Below, in pieces: positions 52,928 to 61,716 of a stretch of 64,000 bases of DNA. Under the pieces are notes generated by a model, which worked only from the letters and a program-made list of their open reading frames with translations, did no database searches and was not told the origin of the DNA. The stretch lies in assembly GCA_051004015.1 (NCBI GenBank), contig JBPCKT010000047.1, positions 1 to 64,000 on the forward strand, read 5' to 3'. The position numbers were made by a program, and so were the translations under genes. Each line of letters begins with the position of its first letter. The first letter of the stretch is position 1. Source of the DNA: SXOA01 sp051004015 (lineage in GTDB: Bacteria; Planctomycetota; Planctomycetia; Pirellulales; Pirellulaceae).

Positions 52928-55900
52928 CTATCGCGCCGCTGCCGGCGTCGGCTTGTCGACGATGACCGGCTTGATCACCTTGCCCCCCGCCGGTCCGGGC
53001 CGGTTGTGGATCCAGAGCAGGAGCGGGGCCGCGATGAACACGGTGCTGTAGGTGCCGGCGAGCGCCCCGATAATCATCGAGAAAGCAAAGGCGTGCATCC
53101 CAGACCCGCCGGCGAAGTACAGCACAACCACCACCATCAGCACGGTGCCGGTTGTCAGGATTGTGCGGCTCATGGTCTGGTTGACGCTCTCGTTGATCAT
53201 GTGCTTCGTGATGTCCGGGCTCTTGCCGCGGATTTCGCGGATGCGGTCGAAAATCACGATCGTGTCATTGATGGAGTAGCCAATGAGCGTCAGAAATGCG
53301 GCAATAATGGTGAGGCTGATTTTGAATTCCTCCACCTGTAGGAAGCCCAGCATGCCGGCCATCCAGTAGCTCATGGCGATGAAGCCGAGCATGACGAGCG
53401 AGTCATGCACCAAGGCGACGACGGCGGCAATGCCCCAACTCAAACTCTGAAAGCGGAACCAGACGTAAGCCACGATGCCGAGGAGGCTAATCAGAATGGC
53501 CGTGATCGCCTTGAGCTGCGTGTCGATGGTTACCTGGCCCTGGATCGTGTTGGAGGCCTGCCAAACGGGAGTCTTATCGAGCGATGTCTTGAGCTCATCC
53601 AGCACCTTCTTGGCCTGGGCTTCGGGAATCGGCAACGTGACGGTCCAATCCTCATGCGCGGTTGTGTCCTTGCCGTCCCAAGGTCTGCCCGTAACAGTAT
53701 CCTTGCGGGAGACCGCGACGGGATGTTTCTGCGTCAGAGCCCTTTCCACCGCCTTTTCCACGCGGTCCTTGAGCGCCATGCCGCTGATCTTATTGCCGGG
53801 GAATTTAAGGTCGACTGACGTTTCAAAAAACTGTCTGGATGCCGGCGGAGTCTCTGGTGGGTCGGACGGAACACCTTCCGCAACGGGTGGCGTGGTCGGC
53901 GGAGCCTTGGTAGAGGTTGGCGGCTCGGACTTCGACTTATCGGATTTGGCCTCGTCAGGCGTGGTCACTTCCGCTTTCGCGGGATCCTTCGCGGTTTCGG
54001 CTTGGGGGGCCTCCTCGGTCTTCTTCGCCTCCTTCGCATCGTCTGCTTTCTTCACCTCGTCTGCCTTTTCATCCTGAACGCCGCAAGGCTTTTCTTCCGC
54101 TGGTTTCTCCGGTGTTCCTTGTTCCTTGGGAGCATCTTTCGGGGCGGCTTTTTCTCCCTCCGTCGCCGGCGCGGACTTTTCCGGCGCGGTCTTGGTGGCC
54201 GGTTCGGGTTCACTCGGGGGAGTACTTTCAAACGGGCCTGGGCCGCCTGGCGCCACACTCGTCGATTCTTCCGGCGCATCGCTCGCGCGTGTCACTGGCT
54301 TGAGATTTCCCACTACAAGCTGGTAGGTCAGCAATCCTTCGCTTCCATCCGCTTGGCGGAAAGTCTCCTGAATTGCCTTCTGCAGGACTTCCACTTTGGG
54401 AATATTGCTGAGCACCTGGTAGACGGTCAGCTCGTCGCGGCCTTTGAATGTAATCTCATAAACCGTGTAGTCGATCCGACCCGGAGCACCCGAGTCCTTC
54501 AGATTCTCGAATGTTTCGCCAAGCATCCGGCGAACGTCATAGTCAGGCATTGGTTTCTTGAGGATCATGGTGGCACTGGTGCCCCCCGCCAGGTCGATAT
54601 CAAACAGGCTCATTCCCCGCGCGACAGTGGCCACCAGGCCGACCGCAATGAGGATGCACGAGCCAATCGTGGCCACGGGGAACCACTTGCACCAATCGAC
54701 ATTGGTCCGCGTGAAGAATTTCAACATCGAAAGCGTCTTGAGCCGCTTCAGCCGCTCGCCGGCTTCGAAGATGGTGCGGGCACAGAAGATGGCGGTGAAC
54801 ATGCTCGTCAGAATGCCGAGCGTGAGCGTGATGCCGAAGCCGCGGACCTGGTCGGTGCCGATGGCATAGAGCACGATGGCGGTCAGCAGCGTGGTCAGGT
54901 TGGAGTCGATGATCGTGGTCATGGCCCGGTCAAAGCCGTTCCGGAGCGCCATGCGGAGAGCGGCACCCTTCACGAGCTCCTCGCGGATCCGCTCAAAGAT
55001 CAGCACGTTGGAATCCACTGACATGCCCACCGTGAGCACGATGCCGGCGAGGCCGGGGAGCGTGAATGGGGCTTGCAGCATCACCATGATGGCCACGGTC
55101 AGAACAATATTGAGAATCAGCGCCGCACAGGCGACGAAGCCGGCGAAGCGGTAATAGACCGCCGTGAAAATCAGCACGACGAGCAAGGAGATGGCGATGG
55201 ACCAGCTCCCTTTCTCGATGGTATCTTGCCCCAGCAAGGATCCGATGCGGTTTTCGCTGATGGGTTCGTGCCGCAAGACCACCGGCATGCTGCCGGAGCG
55301 GAGGATTTCGACCATGAAGCGGACTTCCTCCACGGTGAAGTTGCCGGTGATTTGGCCGCGGTCCGAAATCTGGCTTTGAATCGCCGGTGCGGAAAGCAAG
55401 TTATTGTCGAAAACAATGGCCAGTTTGCGTTTCAGGTTCGAAGAGGTGAGCTGCCCCATCTTGGAAATCCCGTCCCCCTTCATCGAGAAATGAATGGCGG
55501 GGCGCAGATGCTCATCCCGGCCTTCGCTGGCGTAGGACAGGTCTTCGCCTTTGAGGTCCAGTTTGGGATCATAGCGCAGCAAGACCTCGATGGCCCGGAT
55601 ACCTCGTTTGGCCAAAACTTGCGGCAATCCATCCTTGGGACTGGACTGGACGATCGATTCCTCGGTGGGATCGAACTTGATAATGTCTCCCGTGGCGCGG
55701 TCGCGGAGAATCGCGCGGAAAACGTCCTCGTCGCGAAAGGGGCTGAGGTCGTCGTTGTCCCGCTCGCGAGCGACGCCCTTCCAATAACCGATTATCTCGT
55801 CTGCCTCGTTACGCACGCGGTCGTCCGTTTTCAAAGCCAGGGATTTGGAATCGGCTTGCGCGCGGGCCTGAGTGATGACGTTGCGGTCCAGACTCTCGTC

Positions 55901-56674
55901 GTCGGCAACAATCAAGAACTGCAAGACGCCCCCGGTGGTGATAACCACCTTCAGCTCGTCGACTTCGTTTTCGTCCACTTCGGGAACCACGACTTCGATC
56001 TGATTCTGGCCGGAGACCCGAATCACGATCTCCTTGAGGCCGTCGGGATTGAGGCGTTTTTTGAGGATTCCCGCCACCGCATTCATGTCCCACTGATCCT
56101 GCTGGTCGGCTGGGAGAAGTTTGTTCGTTTGCTCCTTGTTCACCTCGTAGATCAGAATCACGCCTCCTTGCAGGTCGACGCCCAGCTTGAATTCGCCCAG
56201 CGCGATAATGGCCACCGCCGCCAAAGCGCTCCCCAGGATCAGTCCGAACCGCCAACCCATTTCCTTCAAACGCAGCCACTTGCCCATGAGCACGCCGAGC
56301 ACGAAGGCCGCGATGAAGAGCAGAATGGGAATGTAGACAACCGCCGAAACCTTGCGAACGTCCAGGTCCAGCCGGGTCTTGTCGCTGAGTCGCAGGATGT
56401 CGAGGAGAGCAAAGCCTGTATCTTTGAAGAGAAAGACGAAATAAATGATCGGGCTGAGCAGAACCGCGCCGGCCAGCGACCAGAGCAGGAACTGCCCGCC
56501 GTCCAGCTTGAGCTGCTTCCAGATCATGAGGATGAAGACCCCCAGCAAGCTGATCACCGCGCCCAGGAAGAGGGCGAACAGGATGGAGCCGGGGACGTCC
56601 AGCCGTCCCCCGAAATCGGTGAAAGGCACGCGGTTGGCGCCCAGAAGCAGGGGGAGGCAGGAAACGCTATTCAT
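52928..56674 (-). CDS. secDF: SecD-SecF fusion protein
   Basis: A 1248-residue fusion of the Sec translocon accessory subunits, which use the proton gradient to pull exported proteins through. The N-terminal ~160 residues form extra TM helices, then SecD (GEFKLGVDLQGGVILIYEV, LTVGMSVDSNVLIFERIREE) with its periplasmic P1 head, then SecF (DIDLAGGTSATMIL, SINDTIVIFDRIREIR). A ~155-residue Glu/Lys/Pro/Ala-rich linker (53830-54295) is inserted in the SecF periplasmic domain. Fused SecDF is usual in planctomycetes. yajC lies just upstream, as in many bacteria. Start ATG 56674. Confidence 0.94.
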   Translation of the reverse strand: MNSVSCLPLLLGANRVPFTDFGGRLDVPGSILFALFLGAVISLLGVFILMIWKQLKLDGGQFLLWSLAGAVLLSPIIYFVFLFKDTGFALLDILRLSDKTRLDLDVRKVSAVVYIPILLFIAAFVLGVLMGKWLRLKEMGWRFGLILGSALAAVAIIALGEFKLGVDLQGGVILIYEVNKEQTNKLLPADQQDQWDMNAVAGILKKRLNPDGLKEIVIRVSGQNQIEVVVPEVDENEVDELKVVITTGGVLQFLIVADDESLDRNVITQARAQADSKSLALKTDDRVRNEADEIIGYWKGVARERDNDDLSPFRDEDVFRAILRDRATGDIIKFDPTEESIVQSSPKDGLPQVLAKRGIRAIEVLLRYDPKLDLKGEDLSYASEGRDEHLRPAIHFSMKGDGISKMGQLTSSNLKRKLAIVFDNNLLSAPAIQSQISDRGQITGNFTVEEVRFMVEILRSGSMPVVLRHEPISENRIGSLLGQDTIEKGSWSIAISLLVVLIFTAVYYRFAGFVACAALILNIVLTVAIMVMLQAPFTLPGLAGIVLTVGMSVDSNVLIFERIREELVKGAALRMALRNGFDRAMTTIIDSNLTTLLTAIVLYAIGTDQVRGFGITLTLGILTSMFTAIFCARTIFEAGERLKRLKTLSMLKFFTRTNVDWCKWFPVATIGSCILIAVGLVATVARGMSLFDIDLAGGTSATMILKKPMPDYDVRRMLGETFENLKDSGAPGRIDYTVYEITFKGRDELTVYQVLSNIPKVEVLQKAIQETFRQADGSEGLLTYQLVVGNLKPVTRASDAPEESTSVAPGGPGPFESTPPSEPEPATKTAPEKSAPATEGEKAAPKDAPKEQGTPEKPAEEKPCGVQDEKADEVKKADDAKEAKKTEEAPQAETAKDPAKAEVTTPDEAKSDKSKSEPPTSTKAPPTTPPVAEGVPSDPPETPPASRQFFETSVDLKFPGNKISGMALKDRVEKAVERALTQKHPVAVSRKDTVTGRPWDGKDTTAHEDWTVTLPIPEAQAKKVLDELKTSLDKTPVWQASNTIQGQVTIDTQLKAITAILISLLGIVAYVWFRFQSLSWGIAAVVALVHDSLVMLGFIAMSYWMAGMLGFLQVEEFKISLTIIAAFLTLIGYSINDTIVIFDRIREIRGKSPDITKHMINESVNQTMSRTILTTGTVLMVVVVLYFAGGSGMHAFAFSMIIGALAGTYSTVFIAAPLLLWIHNRPGPAGGKVIKPVIVDKPTPAAAR

Positions 56675-56814
56675 GGCAGGACTTTCCTTGGCCCGGACCG
56701 ATGAAGGACGGGGGCGAATGCTGAATCGTCAAATTACCAATTACTGATTTCCTAACAAACCGTAAATTACGGCAGAGTCGCGGGGCAAGGCCGCGTGGAC
56801 CCAGAAAAACGCGG

Positions 56815-57189
56815 CTAGCTGGCTTCCTTGGCATCGGCCTCGGTTTCGTCCGGCTGTCCGACTCGGGCGATGGCGCTTCGCAGCACTCGCAGCTTGGCAT
56901 TCGAGTTGTCATCCACCTTGACCGTGACATAGACCGATTTGGGCGCTGCATTGACCACCGTCCCGCAAATGCCGCTGCTGAGAATGACTTTGTCATTCTT
57001 TTTGATGTTCGCCAGAAGCTGCTCCATTTCCTTCCGCTTCTTCTGCTCGGGGCGCATCATCATCAAATAGAAGACAATGCCGATCATCAGCATGGGAAGG
57101 AGCGGGCTGGAAAGCGAAAACAGGGAGCCCAGGCCCCCGGAGTCGTCCGCGGCGGCTTTCTTCACAGGCTCTTGAGCCAAGAGCCACAT
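56815..57189 (-). CDS. yajC: YajC, preprotein translocase subunit
   Basis: A single-TM protein that joins SecDF in the Sec holotranslocon. Residues ~33-52 are the TM segment (PLLPMLMIGIVFYLMMMRPE), then the family's RPEQKKRKEMEQLLANIKKN and the GICGTVV domain. Start chosen at ATG 57189 (MWLLAQEPVKK), with GGA upstream; GTG 57213 is possible. It lies 140 bp upstream of secDF, on the same strand. In that gap, 56675-56814, no gene is seen. Confidence 0.92.
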   Translation of the reverse strand: MWLLAQEPVKKAAADDSGGLGSLFSLSSPLLPMLMIGIVFYLMMMRPEQKKRKEMEQLLANIKKNDKVILSSGICGTVVNAAPKSVYVTVKVDDNSNAKLRVLRSAIARVGQPDETEADAKEAS

Positions 57190-57494
57190 GCTTTCCAGCA
57201 AGAAATTCTGCACGATAAGCAACCTGGTTGAGACGCACAAAGGACGGCAAAGCTCCGTCCGGATCCACCGATTTTGAGGGTCCGCCGGTCATCATAAGAC
57301 GTTACGGCGCAAGCGACAAGGGCAGGCAGCAACACCAGAGGCCGGGCCGATTTTGCCGCTTATGACGCCTCTGCATCCTCCACGCGGCTTTCCCTTGCCT
57401 ACGCCGCTTCAGGGGGACGCGAAATGCGCCTGATTGGCTTGGCACAAGTTGGCCCACCGCTTTCCCTGACCTACCTTTGCCTGGACTGTAAGTA

Positions 57495-57523
57495 GGCGCG
57501 CAGTGCCTTCGGAACTGCGCGCC
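57495..57523 (+). promoter_or_regulatory. Strong hairpin just upstream of the histidine kinase
   Basis: GGCGCGCAGT (57495-57504) pairs perfectly with ACTGCGCGCC (57514-57523) around the loop GCCTTCGGA. It ends 13 bp before the histidine-kinase ATG and could include the ribosome site. It may control translation or be a small terminator remnant; no T tract follows. Confidence 0.5.
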
Positions 57524-57536
57524 CGCACCTCGTTTG

Positions 57537-59048
57537 ATGGACCGGCCGAATCTCATGCTGCCACCACTTTTCTCCAAGACCCACATTACCGCGGCCGTGC
57601 TGGCCATTGGCTTCTGTGCCATCGGTCTGGCCTGGGTACTCGAGCCCGCATTCATTCCCTCCTCGATTGTGCTACGTCTCGGACTGCTCGCGGCCGGCTT
57701 CGCCTTTGCGTTGGGAAGCTACCTGCTGCTGAATGTCCAGTTTCTGCGCGATAACGACGGCGGCCGCAAGTACATTGAGGCCTTGGGCCGCATTGATCCC
57801 TCCATGAGCACGCCGGAAGCCCTCGCCGATTCCCTGCCCGACCTGCCAACCGGCCATCCCATGGCCGAAGGCTTTGGCAGGCTCCGGGAGTGCTTCTTGA
57901 CGCTCTCGGAAAAGCTGGCCGCGGCAGAGCATGTGCGGGCCGGCGCGGAAGTGCGGGTCCGCCGGACGGCGTCGGAGCGGGATCAGCTTCGAGAGATACT
58001 CGCGGGCCTGAATGATCCGGTAGTGGCCGTCGATGAACATGGCGAAATCATTCTTGCCAACGGCAGCGCGCAGCATCTGCTGGGCGTGCAGATCAACGAG
58101 AGCGAGCATCCAGCGCTCGAGAAGCTCGACCGCTGCCAGGAGTTAATCAGCCTGCTGACGGAAACTCGCCGCCGCAAGGCCGCCACGCACCGCCAGGGAG
58201 AGGTTGCCATGGCAGATGAGGACGGGCGACAAGCGTGGTTCAAGATCAGTTGCCGGGCCCTTGCGGGTCAGGCCGAACGTGCCGACGAGCGGACCAGCAA
58301 TCACGGCGCGGTTGCCGTGCTGACTGATATTTCCGGGCTCAAGGCCATTCAGAAACGAAATGCGGAGTTCGTCTCCGCGGTCAGTCACGAGATGAAGACG
58401 CCGCTGGCCAGTATCAAGGCCTACGTGGAATTGCTGGCCGACGGCGATGCCGAGGACGACGCCACCAAGGACGAGTTCTTCCGCATCATCAACGGCCAGG
58501 CGGACCGCCTGCAACGCCTGATCGAAAACCTGCTGAACCTGGCCCGCATCGAAGCCGGCGTGGTTCAGGTGAATAAGACGCCGCTGCCGCTCAACCCGCT
58601 GTTGCAGGAGGCGTACAACGTGCTGCAGCCCGCGGCCGAGCAGAAGAATATCAAGCTGGTGGCCGAGTTCAGCCCGCTCTATCTCGGTGTGCTGGCCGAT
58701 CGCGACACGCTGCTGCAAGCGGCTATCAACCTGATGTCCAACGCCCTCAAGTACACGCACACCGACGGCACGGTCACCATCCGCAGCCGGCTGAACGATC
58801 AGGAAGTGGTCTTTGAAGTGCAAGATACCGGCGTCGGTCTCAGCCCCGAGGATTGCCAGAAGGTCTTTGAGAAGTTCTACCGCGTCAAGAAGGACAAAGA
58901 CATGGCAGGCGGAACCGGCCTGGGCCTGCCGCTCGTCAAGCACATTGTGGAAGACATCCACCGCGGTCGGATTGAAGTGGAAAGCGAGCTGGGCAAAGGA
59001 AGCACTTTCCGAGTGGTCATCCCGGGCATTGCCCAGATTAGTTCCTAG
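57537..59048 (+). CDS. Membrane PAS sensor histidine kinase
   Basis: About 503 residues. Two TM helices occur in the first 70 residues (ITAAVLAIGFCAIGLAWVL, LGLLAAGFAFALGSYLLLN) with a short loop between, then a HAMP-like stretch and a PAS domain (~150-255, LREILAGLNDPVVAVDEHGE). The HisKA domain has H284 in VSHEMKTPLASIKAY; HATPase_c follows with NLMSNALKYT, DTGVGLS and GTGLGLPLVK. All autokinase motifs are present. The response regulator starts 24 bp downstream, so they form a pair. The preceding hairpin at 57495 is noted separately. Confidence 0.92.
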   Translation: MDRPNLMLPPLFSKTHITAAVLAIGFCAIGLAWVLEPAFIPSSIVLRLGLLAAGFAFALGSYLLLNVQFLRDNDGGRKYIEALGRIDPSMSTPEALADSLPDLPTGHPMAEGFGRLRECFLTLSEKLAAAEHVRAGAEVRVRRTASERDQLREILAGLNDPVVAVDEHGEIILANGSAQHLLGVQINESEHPALEKLDRCQELISLLTETRRRKAATHRQGEVAMADEDGRQAWFKISCRALAGQAERADERTSNHGAVAVLTDISGLKAIQKRNAEFVSAVSHEMKTPLASIKAYVELLADGDAEDDATKDEFFRIINGQADRLQRLIENLLNLARIEAGVVQVNKTPLPLNPLLQEAYNVLQPAAEQKNIKLVAEFSPLYLGVLADRDTLLQAAINLMSNALKYTHTDGTVTIRSRLNDQEVVFEVQDTGVGLSPEDCQKVFEKFYRVKKDKDMAGGTGLGLPLVKHIVEDIHRGRIEVESELGKGSTFRVVIPGIAQISS

Positions 59049-59071
59049 CGACCGGTTTAGCGAGAAAAACA

Positions 59072-59488
59072 ATGAGCAAACGCATTCTGCTCTGTGACGA
59101 CGAAGTCCACATCCTCCGCGCCGCTGAGTTCAAGTTCAAGCGGGCGGGCTATGAGGTCGTGCTGGCGAGCGACGGCGAGGAGGGTTGGGAGCAGATTCTG
59201 CAACAGCTACCGGACATCGTCGTCACCGATTGCCAGATGCCGCGGCTGAACGGGCTGGGCCTGGCGGAGCGGATCAAGAATGATCCCGCCACCTGCCACC
59301 TGCCGGTGATCATGCTGAGCGGAAAGGGATTTGAGCTTTCGCAGTCGGAAATCAGCGACCGGTACGGAATTCGCGCCCTGATCGGCAAGCCCTTCAGCCC
59401 GCGCGAATTGTTCCAACAGGTGGAATCGCTGCTGGCTGGTGGTGAAGTCGTGGCCACCGCCGATAGCGCCGCGTTGCGCTGGCTGTAA
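59072..59488 (+). CDS. Single-domain response regulator
   Basis: A 138-residue CheY-like receiver domain with no output domain. Acidic pocket D9, D10; phospho-acceptor D53 in IVVTDCQMPRLNG; switch S83 in IMLSGKG; K106 in IGKPFSP. Partner of the histidine kinase 23 bp upstream and followed by the STAS gene, so it may act by protein contact, for example on the pilus-like machinery encoded downstream. Confidence 0.93.
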   Translation: MSKRILLCDDEVHILRAAEFKFKRAGYEVVLASDGEEGWEQILQQLPDIVVTDCQMPRLNGLGLAERIKNDPATCHLPVIMLSGKGFELSQSEISDRYGIRALIGKPFSPRELFQQVESLLAGGEVVATADSAALRWL

Positions 59489-59504
59489 CCCTACCCCACC
59501 TACC

Positions 59505-59831
59505 ATGAAACTCCCCACCGAAGTCTTTGGCGAAGTCATCGTCGTCCACACGCCGGAAGAGCTGGGTGGCGATACCAGCCTGCTATTTGAGAAGTTCGTC
59601 ACCTCTCTGGAGCGGTCCAACGTGGTGCTCGACCTGGATGGCACCGAGTCGGTGGAAAGTGCCGGCCTGGAAGCGATCCTCAACGCCCACGAAGCCCTCC
59701 GCGAGCTGCAAGGGGACCTCAAGATCTCCACCAGCAACCTCTCCAACCGCAAAATCTTGGAAATCACGCGTTTGGAGCAGCAGCTCGAGGTCTACGAGAG
59801 CGTGCTCGAAGCGGTGAAGAGCTTTGTGTAA
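59505..59831 (+). CDS. STAS-domain protein (anti-sigma antagonist-like)
   Basis: A 108-residue STAS domain, like SpoIIAA-type anti-anti-sigma factors. NVVLDLDGTESVESAGLEAI occupies the usual phosphorylation loop, with SAG in place of the common SSG/DSS; S at this position could be phosphorylated. It starts at ATG 59505, 16 bp after the response regulator. Together with HK and RR it suggests a partner-switching circuit, though no anti-sigma kinase (RsbW-like) is encoded in the window. Confidence 0.82.
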   Translation: MKLPTEVFGEVIVVHTPEELGGDTSLLFEKFVTSLERSNVVLDLDGTESVESAGLEAILNAHEALRELQGDLKISTSNLSNRKILEITRLEQQLEVYESVLEAVKSFV

Positions 59832-59856
59832 TGGGAGTTAGGACGACCTGAATATC

Positions 59857-61614
59857 ATGAGCGGCCAAAAGGGACCACAACGGCTCGGAAACATCCTCGT
59901 GGAACGAGGCTATGTCACCGTGGACCAGTTACAGTCCGCCCTGGAGTTCCAGAAGAAGCAGGGTAACGGAAAGCTCCTGGGTGAAATCCTCGTCGACTTG
60001 CAATACTGCACCGAGGACCACATCACCGAGTGCCTGGCCTGCATCTACGGCGTCCCGTTCGCCAAGCTGGAACCGCGCATCGCCGACCCCAGAATTGTAG
60101 ACGTCCTGCCGCGGGAATACATCGAGAAGAACCTGGTCTTCCCGCTGTTTCGCATCCGCGGCACGCTCACCGTCGCGGTCACCGAGCCGTCAAACCTCTT
60201 TCTGATCGACGAAATCCGCGGCCTGACCCGCCTGGAAATCCAGATCGTCTCGACGACGGCCAAGGACGTCCGGCGGATGATCACCACCTTGCCCGACAGC
60301 AAGACGTTCGTCATCGACGACATTATCGATGATAACCAGCAAGGGGACGTCACCCTCATTGAGGCGGTGGAAGACATCGCCGACGCCTCGGCCGATGTGG
60401 CGGGGCAGTCGCCGGTCATCCGCCTGGTCAATTACATGATCTACAACGCCGTCCGCGAAGGGGCGAGCGACATCCACATTGAGCCCGCGGAGCGCTGCAC
60501 GCGGGTCCGCAACCGCATCGATGGCAAGCTTTACAAATCGCTGGAAGTTCCGCTGCACCTGGTCAGCGCTATCACTAGCCGCATCAAGATCATGGCGGGC
60601 CTGGACATCAGCGAGCGCCGACTGCCTCAGGATGGCCGCGTACATGTGATGCTCGATGGCCGCAAGGTCGATCTCCGCGTAAGCACCTTCCCCGGCAACC
60701 GCGGGGAAAAGACGGTCATTCGCGTCCTGGATACCCGCAGCGTCTCGCTCAACCTCCGCGACCTTGGTTTTGCCGAGGACGTGCTGACGCAGTTCCAGGC
60801 CTGCATTCAGGCTCCCAACGGCATCCTTCTGGTGACCGGGCCGACCGGCAGCGGAAAATCGACGACGCTGTACGCAGCGCTCAATGAAATCGCGTCGATG
60901 GAGAACAACGTCTGCACCGTCGAAGACCCGATTGAGTACCATCTGCCACTGATCAACCAGTTTCAGGTGCAGGAGAAGGTGGGGCTGACCTTCTCGAAGG
61001 CCCTCCGCACGCTGTTGCGGCAGGATCCCGATGTGATCATGGTCGGCGAAGTCCGCGACGACGAAACCGCCCGCACCGCGATTCAGGCTGCCCTGACCGG
61101 CCATCTCGTGTTCAGCACGCTGCACACCAACGACGCGGCGTCCGCCATTACCCGACTCGTGAACATGGGTGTTGAGCCGTACCTCATCGGCGCCGCCCTG
61201 AACATGATTCTGGCCCAGCGCCTGGTGCGGAAGATCTGCCCCAAGTGCCGCGAAACCTATGATCCCCCGCGCCAGCTTCGCAAGACGCTGGAGCGGATTG
61301 GTTACGGGATGGACAAGTTTCAAAAAGGGGTCGGCTGCCGCAAATGCCGCAATACGGGCTACAGCGGCCGCATGGGCGTCCACGAAATCCTGGTCGTCAC
61401 CGACGAGCTGCGGGATGCCATCGCCGCCGGCGCTACCGTGGCTGAGCTCAAAAAGATCGGCATGACCAGCGGCATGGTCACCCTCCGCCACGACGGCTTC
61501 CGCAAAGTCCGCGAGGGGCTGACCACCGTGGAAGAAATCATCCAAATCGCGGGCGACGCCAGCCTGAGCATTGAGAAGAAAGCGAGCGCGGTGGCGTTTG
61601 AGCCGGCAATCTAA
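59857..61614 (+). CDS. GspE/PilB-like secretion ATPase
   Basis: A 585-residue type II secretion / type IV pilus assembly ATPase. It has an N-terminal GspE-N/MshEN domain (GNILVERGYVTVDQLQSALE), the Walker A GPTGSGKSTTL near residue 328, the Asp box VCTVEDPIEY, Walker B region IMVGEVRDDETARTA, and the His box GHLVFSTLHTND. The zinc tetracysteine is KICPKCRETY plus GCRKCRNTGY. It drives pilus assembly or type II secretion. gspF follows, separated by a long hairpin. Which system it serves is unclear, as no pilin genes are in the window. Confidence 0.92.
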   Translation: MSGQKGPQRLGNILVERGYVTVDQLQSALEFQKKQGNGKLLGEILVDLQYCTEDHITECLACIYGVPFAKLEPRIADPRIVDVLPREYIEKNLVFPLFRIRGTLTVAVTEPSNLFLIDEIRGLTRLEIQIVSTTAKDVRRMITTLPDSKTFVIDDIIDDNQQGDVTLIEAVEDIADASADVAGQSPVIRLVNYMIYNAVREGASDIHIEPAERCTRVRNRIDGKLYKSLEVPLHLVSAITSRIKIMAGLDISERRLPQDGRVHVMLDGRKVDLRVSTFPGNRGEKTVIRVLDTRSVSLNLRDLGFAEDVLTQFQACIQAPNGILLVTGPTGSGKSTTLYAALNEIASMENNVCTVEDPIEYHLPLINQFQVQEKVGLTFSKALRTLLRQDPDVIMVGEVRDDETARTAIQAALTGHLVFSTLHTNDAASAITRLVNMGVEPYLIGAALNMILAQRLVRKICPKCRETYDPPRQLRKTLERIGYGMDKFQKGVGCRKCRNTGYSGRMGVHEILVVTDELRDAIAAGATVAELKKIGMTSGMVTLRHDGFRKVREGLTTVEEIIQIAGDASLSIEKKASAVAFEPAI

Positions 61615-61632
61615 ATGACGACATTCGAATGG

Positions 61633-61711
61633 CGAATGGCGAATTAGAGTCATGTTAGTCAACTTCCTCATCCTCATCCATTCGCCATTCGCCATTCGAA
61701 TTTCGAGTTTT
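61633..61711. repeat. Perfect 22-bp inverted repeat between gspE and gspF
   Basis: Positions 61633-61654 and 61690-61711 are perfect reverse complements of each other. Each arm has tandem GGCGAAT units, and the loop is 35 nt. It lies in the 102-bp gap between gspE and gspF, so the operon mRNA would carry a large hairpin. It is of the same family as 46834-46903. Confidence 0.85.
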
Positions 61712-61716
61712 CCCCC

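Noticed and set aside
55073..56704. 543-residue plus-strand frame opposite secDF
   Set aside because: Antisense to a strongly conserved membrane protein; His/Asp/Gln-rich composition is that of a shadow frame.
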